Assembly: GCA_964452285.1 (NCBI GenBank)
Contig: CAYVKW010000031.1
Span: 1-12,473 of the forward strand
Direction of reading: 5' to 3'
DNA: 12,473 nucleotides
From: JAUNST01 sp964452285
GTDB lineage: Bacteria > Patescibacteriota > Microgenomatia > UBA1400 > PJMF01
The position numbers and the translations under genes are program-made. The notes below the pieces were generated by a model. The model did no database searches. It was not told the DNA's origin and saw nothing but the letters and a program-made list of their open reading frames with translations. Shown one piece after another: positions 5,946-12,110 of this stretch (the first letter of the stretch is position 1; each line of letters opens with the position of its first letter).

Positions 5946-6956
5946 ATGGCCAAAAAAGTTTTTTTTCTTGTCTTTCTTTCCATTCTTTTCTCTGGATTTG
6001 TTCACTTCTTGACTTCATCAATTCAAGCTCAAGTCCAAACTCCAATTACGATTTCAGCTTCCGCCGCTCCTACTCCTGTTGCTACTCCAGTTGACGAAGA
6101 AAATTTTCTTCCTTTACCTGAAATCGAATCGCCTATTTCTGAATCTACTCGTGAAGCCACTTTGGCTGCCACCATTGTTGACCCCAGCGCCAAACAAAGT
6201 ATTCAAGAAAAAAAAGACCAAGATATTACCGAAGTTACTAGCACCAAAAGTGATCTTCTAGCCGCTTATCTTTTGGAAAAGCCCCTTAAGAATCCTAGTT
6301 GGTATAATTTCTTACAAATTGCCATTCGCAAAGCCGTTAATCGCGGCCTGCCTAGCAATATTCTCGTTCTTCTCCTACTTTTTCCTCTGGTAGCCACTAT
6401 TATTGCTTTTTCTCGTCATGTTATTGGTTTGCGCGGTTTTGGTGTTTATACTCCCGCAGTCCTTTCAGTGGTGTTCGTTTCTACTGGCATTCCGATTGGT
6501 CTAATTATCTTTCTTCTGATTGTTATCGCTTCTATCCTTTTGCACAAACTTTTTCGTCGTTTCAATCTCGCTCATCTACCCAAAACCGCTCTCACTCTCT
6601 GGGGTATTTGCGTCATTATTATTGGTTTTCTTTTAGTCATGGCTTATTTCCGCGTTGAGACTTTTTACGCTCTCACCATTTTCCCACTTTTAATTTTGGT
6701 CTCATTATCAGAAAACTTTACCAGCACGCAATTAATGAGTAGCGCCAAAGAAGCTGCTAAACTCACTTTAGAAACTTTGCTCCTGGCTGTCATTGGTACT
6801 TTCATTATCGGCAACAATAATATCCAGAAACTCACTATCATTAATCCAGAATTAGTCTTACTTGTTTCTTTAGTTGCCAATATCTTAATTGGTCGCTACA
6901 CTGGTTTACGCCTCTTAGAATTAATTCGTTTCCAAAGTTTAATTCACAAAAAATAA
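5946..6956 (+). CDS. 7TM membrane protein of the inactive-transglutaminase-associated family
   Basis: The 336-aa product has an N-terminal signal peptide or anchor (1-29: Lys-Lys, hydrophobic core, then QAQ). A Pro/Thr/Ala-rich external segment of about 100 residues follows, then a bundle of hydrophobic helices from residue 138 onward. The bundle matches, from memory, the 7TM_transglut family: GLPSNILVLLLLFPLVATI, the loop RHVIGLRGFGVYTPAVL (158-173), and the ending GRYTGLRLLELIRFQ (316-330). In relatives this bundle is fused to an inactive transglutaminase-like external domain; here the external part is too short and lacks recognisable similarity, so that domain is missing or badly decayed. 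The next gene starts 3 nt later, strongly suggesting one functional unit with the ATP-grasp enzyme. A membrane receptor or transporter role for the ligase product is inference. Confidence 0.85.
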   Translation: MAKKVFFLVFLSILFSGFVHFLTSSIQAQVQTPITISASAAPTPVATPVDEENFLPLPEIESPISESTREATLAATIVDPSAKQSIQEKKDQDITEVTSTKSDLLAAYLLEKPLKNPSWYNFLQIAIRKAVNRGLPSNILVLLLLFPLVATIIAFSRHVIGLRGFGVYTPAVLSVVFVSTGIPIGLIIFLLIVIASILLHKLFRRFNLAHLPKTALTLWGICVIIIGFLLVMAYFRVETFYALTIFPLLILVSLSENFTSTQLMSSAKEAAKLTLETLLLAVIGTFIIGNNNIQKLTIINPELVLLVSLVANILIGRYTGLRLLELIRFQSLIHKK

Positions 6957-6959
6957 CTT

Positions 6960-8249
6960 ATGCTCAAAACCAATGAAGTCTTGGGCATGAATGCCCGCAA
7001 CCGCCTTTACACCAGTCAAAATTCTGCTCGTGCCAGGCAAATTTGCCACAGCAAATTTGCCACCAAAAAACTCATGCAAGCCAAAGACATTGGCGCTGCC
7101 AAAATTATTGCTATTATTAATAATCACGAAGAACTTAATCAATTTAATTGGCACAAACTGCAAGACAATTTCGTCATTAAACCCAGTAATGGTTCTGGCG
7201 GCAAAGGTATTAGTGTCTTTACTAAACGTTTAGATAAAGATAGCGTCATTGACACTATGGGTCGAGCTTGGTCACAAGAAGATTTATTCTTACATTGTTT
7301 GGATATTTTAGAAGGCAAATATACTAGTCATCCTGGCGCCAGCACTTCTGTCATCATTGAAGAAAGAGTCGATATTCATCCTCAATTCGCTAAACTTGCT
7401 TATCATGGCACACCTGATGTTCGTGTCATTGTTTACAACGGCATTCCTGTCATGGCTATGCTCCGCTTGCCAACTAAAGAAAGCGAAGGTCGTGCCAATC
7501 TTCATCAAGGTGCTTTAGGCGTCGGCATTGACCTTGCCACTGGTATTACTACTCGCGCTATTAAAGCTGACGGCACTCCACTTAAATATTACCCAGACAC
7601 CAAAAAGAAACTCAACGGTTTTATTGTCCCTTATTGGCGCAAAGTACTTCTCACCGCTGTTCAAGCAGCCAAAGCCGCTGACCTCACTTATGGCGGCGTC
7701 GATCTTTTTATTGATAAAGATAAAGGTCCTTTAGTCGTAGAACTCAATACTAGCCCCGGTCTCAATATTCAGTTGGCCAATAATCGCGGTCTCAAAAGAC
7801 GTTTGCAGCGCGTAAGCGATTTAGAAGTTTTGAGCGCTGAGCACGGCATTAAAATTGCTCAGGCGCTTTTTCAGTCCAGTTTAGCCAGTCACTTTATCCC
7901 TCCAGAAGAAAAAGCGCCTATTTCTTTCATCGAAACTGGCGAAGTCCTTTCTGGTAGTAAAATCCGTACTCAAGTTTCTTTCGCCATTGACACTGGCCGA
8001 CAAAGAAGCAGTATTAGCCGAGACCTTGCCGTTGATCTAAAGCTCTGCGAACCAGAGGATTTACTTTGGTTTCAAGCCACCGAAACTGGCGAAAAAGCAC
8101 CAGTGGTCGAAGTCACTTTCATCCTGGCCGGCAAAAAAGTTAAAACCGCTATGCTTGTTTCCAAAGCTTTAGACAAATCAAAAAATAAAATTCGTCTCGG
8201 CCGTCAAGATTTAAACAATTTTATCATTCGCTCTCCCAGTTTGTCTTAA
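6960..8249 (+). CDS. ATP-grasp ligase fused to retropepsin-like protease domain
   Basis: The 429-aa protein has two domains. Residues 1 to about 300 are an ATP-grasp enzyme of the sugar-transfer-associated / alpha-L-glutamate ligase-like (RimK-related) type: FVIKPSNGSGGKGI (71-84) is the ATP-binding glycine loop with Lys74, DVRVIVYNG (153-161) is a core strand, and VVELNTSPG (259-267) carries metal ligands Glu261 and Asn263. Residues about 320-429 resemble the RimB-like 'ATP-dependent zinc protease' family, which has a retropepsin fold: DTG at 344-346 is the catalytic triplet and IRLGRQDL (411-418) the second signature. The usual DTGA is DTGR here. ATP-grasp enzymes of this type join an acid to an amine, often glutamate to a peptide; the protease could trim or remove the product. 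The substrate is unknown. It begins 3 nt after the 7TM gene without its own Shine-Dalgarno sequence, suggesting translational coupling. Confidence 0.87.
   Translation: MLKTNEVLGMNARNRLYTSQNSARARQICHSKFATKKLMQAKDIGAAKIIAIINNHEELNQFNWHKLQDNFVIKPSNGSGGKGISVFTKRLDKDSVIDTMGRAWSQEDLFLHCLDILEGKYTSHPGASTSVIIEERVDIHPQFAKLAYHGTPDVRVIVYNGIPVMAMLRLPTKESEGRANLHQGALGVGIDLATGITTRAIKADGTPLKYYPDTKKKLNGFIVPYWRKVLLTAVQAAKAADLTYGGVDLFIDKDKGPLVVELNTSPGLNIQLANNRGLKRRLQRVSDLEVLSAEHGIKIAQALFQSSLASHFIPPEEKAPISFIETGEVLSGSKIRTQVSFAIDTGRQRSSISRDLAVDLKLCEPEDLLWFQATETGEKAPVVEVTFILAGKKVKTAMLVSKALDKSKNKIRLGRQDLNNFIIRSPSLS
7036..7061 (+). repeat. Intragenic perfect hairpin in the ATP-grasp gene
   Basis: GGCAAATTTGC (7036-7046) and its exact reverse complement (7051-7061) flank the 4-nt loop CACA. 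Because the arm is itself nearly palindromic, the site also reads as a 13-bp direct repeat (GCAAATTTGCCAC at 7037 and 7051). It lies 76 nt into the coding sequence and encodes part of residues 26-34. It could slow translation or affect mRNA processing, or be chance. Confidence 0.7.
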
Positions 8250-8274
8250 ACCATTTTTTCTCTCTTTTTTCGTT

Positions 8275-8280
8275 TATAAT
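8275..8280 (+). promoter_or_regulatory. -10 box for rmuC
   Basis: TATAAT ends 6 nt before the ATG at 8287, giving leaderless geometry. No -35 hexamer is clear; the upstream region is a T/C-rich tract following the stop of the ATP-grasp gene. Confidence 0.65.
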
Positions 8281-8286
8281 ACTTTC

Positions 8287-9372
8287 ATGCAAACTCTTCT
8301 ATTGATTCTTTCGGTTCTTAATTTAGCCCTCACTTTTTATCTACTCTTCACCCTTCAACAAATCAAAAAACAGCCTGACATCAGCCAAACTCTCTCTGCC
8401 CAGAGACAAGAATTGACTCTCACGCTCAATACTTTTGGTACTTCCTTGGAAAGTCGCCTCAATCACCTCACTGACAGCGTCGAAAAACGCCTAGAAATTA
8501 TGCGCGCCACCGTTGACGAAAAACTTCAAACGAGCTTGGAACGTCGGCTCAATGAAAGTTTTAAACAAGTTAGCGAACGTTTGGAAGCCGTTTATAAAGG
8601 CTTGGGAGAGATGCAGACTTTGGCGCACGGAGTCGGCGATCTCAAACGCGTTTTGACCAATGTCAAAACGCGTGGCACTTGGGGAGAAGTTCAACTTGAA
8701 CAATTACTCGATCAAATTCTTAATCAAAATCAATATCAAAAAAACGTCATCACTAAAAAAGGTTCCACGCAACGAGTGGAGTTTGCTCTTCTTATTCCCA
8801 GCAAAGGCGACGACGACCGTTTTCTTCAATTACCAGTTGATGCCAAATTCCCCGTGGAAGATTATTTACGCATTCAAGAAGCCAGTGAACAAAGCGACCC
8901 AGAAGCTCTCGCTCTGGCTCGCAAAAACTTAGAACTGCGGGTCAAAAAATCAGCGCAAGATATCAACCAAAAATATCTTGACCCGCCGCAAACCACTGAT
9001 TTCGCCATCATGTATTTACCCACCGAAGGCCTTTATGCCGAAGTCACACAAAATCTTTCTTTATGCGAAAGCCTGCAACGCGACTTGCATATTGCTGTCA
9101 TGGGCCCTAATACTATTGTCCCTTTTCTCAATTCTCTTCAGCTTGGCTTTCGCACTCTCGCCATCGAAAAGCACTCCGCTCAAGTCTGGGAACTTCTTGG
9201 TCAAATCAAAAATGAATTCGGTAAATTTGGCGATATTCTCGCCAAAACGCAAAAAAAACTTGCTGAAGCCAGTAATATCATCAATGAGGCTCAAAGTAAA
9301 ACCACCACTATTAATCGCCGTTTAGCCAAAATTGAAACTCAACCTAGATTGACAGACGCGGAGCACTCTTAA
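8287..9372 (+). CDS. rmuC: RmuC family DNA recombination protein
   Basis: RmuC proteins limit inversions at short inverted repeats and have a predicted restriction-endonuclease-like (PD-(D/E)XK) core. The 361-aa product has an N-terminal membrane helix (about 3-24) and then a long coiled coil (about 30-110, LESRLNHLTDSVEKRLE and similar). The conserved core follows: TRGTWGEVQLEQLL (128-141), then QRVEFALLIP (162-171) and LPVDAKFPVEDY (182-193), where Asp185 and Lys187 fit the nuclease motif. FAIMYLPTEGLYAEV and AVMGPNTIVPFLNSLQLGF further on are also typical. It has its own leaderless promoter. Its last 29 bases overlap the end of the convergent phosphoesterase gene. Anchoring by the N-terminal helix is inferred. 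Confidence 0.94.
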   Translation: MQTLLLILSVLNLALTFYLLFTLQQIKKQPDISQTLSAQRQELTLTLNTFGTSLESRLNHLTDSVEKRLEIMRATVDEKLQTSLERRLNESFKQVSERLEAVYKGLGEMQTLAHGVGDLKRVLTNVKTRGTWGEVQLEQLLDQILNQNQYQKNVITKKGSTQRVEFALLIPSKGDDDRFLQLPVDAKFPVEDYLRIQEASEQSDPEALALARKNLELRVKKSAQDINQKYLDPPQTTDFAIMYLPTEGLYAEVTQNLSLCESLQRDLHIAVMGPNTIVPFLNSLQLGFRTLAIEKHSAQVWELLGQIKNEFGKFGDILAKTQKKLAEASNIINEAQSKTTTINRRLAKIETQPRLTDAEHS

Positions 9373-10186
9373 AAATCAGCAAGTGAATCTTTGGCGCTGC
9401 AAAAAAACGAAAGTATGGTGCCACCGTACCAATTCCTGGTGATACTAACATTCTCGTGGCCGCTGTGTCGATCAGACCAGCGGTGTAATCCCAGCGCGCA
9501 ATTTTACTCGGCAAAAAAGGCATGTAGCCAAAGAATCGACATTGCGCGCCATGTGTATGTCCAGCCAAAGCGAAATTTATACCATCACTTTTCACTAATT
9601 CATCTACAAAATTTGGTTGATGAGTCAGCAACATCGTAAACTCATCAGCGTTTTTGCGCCCTTTAAGCGCTCGTTCCAAATTTGGTTTTCCAAACCACAG
9701 ATCATCCACTCCCGCCAGATAAATTTCGCTTTTCCCTCTCTTTAAAACGACGCCTTGATTATCTAAAGTTTTTACTCCCGCCGTCATTAATTCCGCTCTC
9801 ACCTCATCTACCCCAAAAACATAATCGTGATTACCAGAAACGCTAAACATTCCCAAAGGCGGGCGCTTCAGTTGCGCCAAAATCTCCGCCAATTCTTTAA
9901 GCGCCCGCCTCTGCCTTACCTTCTTCGTTTTATAAGTTTGCAAATAATCCCCACCCATCAAGATAATATCAGGCTTAAGAGCATTGATTTTCTTCACCAT
10001 CAGCTCTAATCTCTTTTTACTGGAAAAAGTCCCATGGTGCAAATCGCTAATATAGCAAACTCTTAAATTATGAAAATCTTTTGGCAACCGCACATCTTTG
10101 ATAATCAATCTCTCCACACCTAGAGAATAAGTTTCCGCTCCAATATAAGTCGCTAAAACGCCAGTCAGCAGTAAAGATGAGATCAT
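9344..10186 (-). CDS. Membrane-anchored metallophosphoesterase (YkuE/YaeI-like)
   Basis: A 280-aa calcineurin-like phosphoesterase with a full two-metal site: DLHHG with Asp48 and His50, GGDY with Asp80, GNHD with Asn119 and His120, LTHQP with His189, and AGHTHG with His210 and His212. An N-terminal hydrophobic segment (about 2-18) probably anchors it in the membrane. The architecture matches the YkuE/YaeI/LpxG-like group; some relatives hydrolyse UDP-diacylglucosamine or other phospholipid-linked pyrophosphates, but the substrate cannot be read from the sequence. Its ATG overlaps the TGA stop of the upstream gpsA-like gene (ATGA, 10183-10186), so the two are almost certainly translationally coupled. 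Pairing with a glycerol-phosphate enzyme fits a phospholipid or glycerol-phosphate role, as inference. Confidence 0.92.
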   Translation of the reverse strand: MISSLLLTGVLATYIGAETYSLGVERLIIKDVRLPKDFHNLRVCYISDLHHGTFSSKKRLELMVKKINALKPDIILMGGDYLQTYKTKKVRQRRALKELAEILAQLKRPPLGMFSVSGNHDYVFGVDEVRAELMTAGVKTLDNQGVVLKRGKSEIYLAGVDDLWFGKPNLERALKGRKNADEFTMLLTHQPNFVDELVKSDGINFALAGHTHGAQCRFFGYMPFLPSKIARWDYTAGLIDTAATRMLVSPGIGTVAPYFRFFAAPKIHLLIFKSAPRLSI

Positions 10187-11196
10187 ATTATTTCTTTTTT
10201 CGCGATCAAGCGCAAAATTTCTACTGCCTCCGCTTTATCTTGTGACAATTTCACCAACCATTGCAAAATTGGATAATCTTTCAAATCCACCACTTTTGCT
10301 AGAATCACTAAAGTATTGGCGCTCTCGGCCGTTTTGCCTTCCGCTTTCATTTTTGCCACCGCTTCACTAAAAAGCATGCCTTGACCCAGCAATTCTCCCA
10401 AAGCTCGATTACGTGTTTTTCCCGTCGCACTCATCACCATGTCATTACCCCAGCATTGACTGGCGAAAGAAAAAGTTTGGTGGTCCGCACCTAACTCCAC
10501 TGCTAGATTTTCACATTCCGCCGCCGTCAGAGATAAAGCGTGTGTTTGTGTCCCATAGCTGAAACCTAAACCGGCTACCACTCCCACCACTAGGGAAATC
10601 AAATTTTTCAAACTACTAGCATATTGTGACCCTAAAATATCCGTGCTGGTCTGGACTTGAATATATTCATTGGCAAAAACCGGTGCCAAAGCCCGCGCCA
10701 CTTCTATATCACGCGAAGCTAAAGTCATGCCTAAATATTGCTCTTGTGTCAATTCTTCACCCGTCGTTCCTCCAACTAAAACCGCCGTCGTCACTGGCAA
10801 CTCCGCCAATTTTTTTTCTATCACCATTGACAATACGCTTCCCGTATCATCATCTAGCGCTTTCATAATACTCATCACAATCGTCGGTTTTTTAATTAAT
10901 GGTTTAATTTCATCCAGCACACTCTCTAGCGCCGTTGACACCATGGCTAAAATCACAATATCCGTCTCTGCCATCAATTCCGCATAATCATGTGTCACCG
11001 CCACTCGCGTAGACAAACTCACTGTCGGATAAAAACGTGGATGCACCCGATGTTTTTTAATATAATCTACCGTTTCTTGACGATGATCATATAGAGCAAT
11101 CTCTAAGCCGTCTTCTTTTTGTCGATCCAAGTGCGAAGTTAGCGCAAACCCAAAATTGCCAGCGCCAATGACGGCCACTTTTTTGAAATTCTTCAT
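10183..11196 (-). CDS. gpsA: Glycerol-3-phosphate dehydrogenase (NAD(P)+)-like, divergent
   Basis: GpsA reduces dihydroxyacetone phosphate to sn-glycerol 3-phosphate, the backbone of phospholipids. The 337-aa product has the Rossmann loop GAGNFG (11-16), then SSLKNLISLVVGVVAGL (194-210), whose Lys197 matches the family's catalytic lysine. WGNDMVMSATGKTRNRALG (249-267) corresponds to the GDL...SRNR segment that contacts the substrate phosphate. Divergence is notable: KALD replaces the usual KG at 112, and GGTTGEE (142-148) stands where GP(S/T)FAxE is expected. It is therefore a divergent GpsA or a related dehydrogenase with altered specificity. It is the middle gene of a three-gene minus-strand operon, 18 bp after the unknown gene and overlapping the phosphoesterase by 4 bp. 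Confidence 0.8.
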   Translation of the reverse strand: MKNFKKVAVIGAGNFGFALTSHLDRQKEDGLEIALYDHRQETVDYIKKHRVHPRFYPTVSLSTRVAVTHDYAELMAETDIVILAMVSTALESVLDEIKPLIKKPTIVMSIMKALDDDTGSVLSMVIEKKLAELPVTTAVLVGGTTGEELTQEQYLGMTLASRDIEVARALAPVFANEYIQVQTSTDILGSQYASSLKNLISLVVGVVAGLGFSYGTQTHALSLTAAECENLAVELGADHQTFSFASQCWGNDMVMSATGKTRNRALGELLGQGMLFSEAVAKMKAEGKTAESANTLVILAKVVDLKDYPILQWLVKLSQDKAEAVEILRLIAKKEII

Positions 11197-11214
11197 AAGA
11201 GCTTCATTCTATCA

Positions 11215-11868
11215 TTATTCGCGGCAGCAATCAAGAGCTTTATTGAGCGCTTGTCCCAATTTCTGCCACATGCCCGCCGTTTTACTCATGCTCTCCGTCT
11301 TTTCCTGGCTTGCTGCCGCCCCCACTGCCACCGTTTTTCCTATTTCCACTTCTTGCACTTCCGTCTTCTCATCCGTCGCTGACCACGTATCTTCTTTTTC
11401 TATCTGCGCTAAGATTTTTTTCTGACTCGCACTTAGTTCTTTGGTCGTTTTTGTATCTACCATTTTCAGATTGAGTGCCCAAAACAAATTATATAAACGA
11501 TAAGATTGTTCAAAAAACTCGCGCGCTTCCGCCGGTCTCGTCGCCATCGCTTTCGTGCCCACTTCCATCAGTCTCATACTTGCTGCTAGCAGATGTTTAC
11601 TAATGCACCAGACTTCACCGTCATATTCTTTAATCAACTTTTTCAGCAACCCTTTTCTCATTTCTCGTATTTCCGACAAGAGTTCAAAATAAGCGTCATT
11701 GCCCGTTTTTTTCGCCGTAAAGAAAAAATGTTCTTCCATTGAAATCAAATTCATCACGGCGATTGATAGATCCTCATCCGAGGATAAATCCAATTTATGG
11801 CCCTTTTCCACCTTTTTCACTTGGTCCATAAATTCATCCAATTTTTGTTGATCAATCGCCTTTGACAT
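11215..11868 (-). CDS. Unknown 217-aa helical protein, first gene of gpsA operon
   Basis: I cannot assign a function. Residues 1 to about 135 look all-helical and folded, with a dense core (MEEHFFFTAKKTG, EIREMRKGLLKKL, EVWCISKHLLAASMRLMEVG, YRLYNLFWALNLKM). About 140-195 are polar and low-complexity, and a short amphipathic helix with a Cys-Cys pair ends the protein (WQKLGQALNKALDCCRE). The helical core looks well conserved in character and may belong to a family restricted to Patescibacteria, but this is an impression only. No signal peptide is seen. The ATG at 11868 has AAGG about 8 nt upstream and a -10 box 38 nt upstream. gpsA follows after 18 bases, so co-expression is likely. Confidence 0.82.
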   Translation of the reverse strand: MSKAIDQQKLDEFMDQVKKVEKGHKLDLSSDEDLSIAVMNLISMEEHFFFTAKKTGNDAYFELLSEIREMRKGLLKKLIKEYDGEVWCISKHLLAASMRLMEVGTKAMATRPAEAREFFEQSYRLYNLFWALNLKMVDTKTTKELSASQKKILAQIEKEDTWSATDEKTEVQEVEIGKTVAVGAAASQEKTESMSKTAGMWQKLGQALNKALDCCRE

Positions 11869-11906
11869 CTTCTTTTCCTTTCCCTTATTTATTTTTGCGT
11901 ACGGCG

Positions 11907-11912
11907 ATTATA
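11907..11912 (-). promoter_or_regulatory. -10 box of the 217-aa unknown / gpsA / phosphoesterase operon
   Basis: TATAAT on the minus strand, 38 nt before the ATG at 11868, with room for the purine-rich ribosome-binding site. The -35 is not clear. This should drive all three genes down to 9344. The 242-base gap from 11869 to 12110 otherwise holds only the palindromic repeat. Confidence 0.6.
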
Positions 11913-12018
11913 ACATAACATCTTTATCATCTTCATTCTGTTTATTCCAAAAAAATCTGCAAACTTATTCAATAATAAAAATTCTTGATCTCTCAATCCC
12001 ATCTCCGATAAAACGTCC

Positions 12019-12087
12019 ATTTTGAGTTATTAGGCAACGCAAAAACTTTTCCAGCATTCCGTTCTCCGTCACCTAATAACTCAAAAT
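12019..12087. repeat. Palindromic repeat element, copy 2
   Basis: The arms 12019-12035 and 12071-12087 form 16 perfect pairs plus one mismatch around a 35-nt core that differs from copy 1 at a single base. The outermost five pairs are ATTTT opposite AAAAT, whereas copy 1 has AAAAT opposite GTTTT: the flanks differ in sequence yet remain complementary in both. No T-run follows on either strand, so this copy is not a canonical terminator. It begins 23 bases past the FISUMP stop codon. Confidence 0.87.
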
Positions 12088-12110
12088 TCCTCAAATCACA
12101 CCTTGAAAAT

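Noticed and set aside
10183..10186. Alternative genetic code with TGA as glycine, as in Gracilibacteria and Absconditabacteria
   Set aside because: TGA ends the gpsA-like and PPC-domain genes at family-typical lengths and overlaps a start codon, and no in-frame TGA interrupts any gene.
10670..10987. Open frame of 105 codons on the plus strand opposite gpsA
   Set aside because: It lies fully antisense to the gpsA-like gene and shows no plausible start signals or protein features.
12019..12087. Repeat copy 2 as the DGR hairpin found after variable regions
   Set aside because: DGR hairpins have short stems with tetraloops close to the target's stop; this one has a 35-nt core and an equal copy 9.6 kb away beside unrelated genes.
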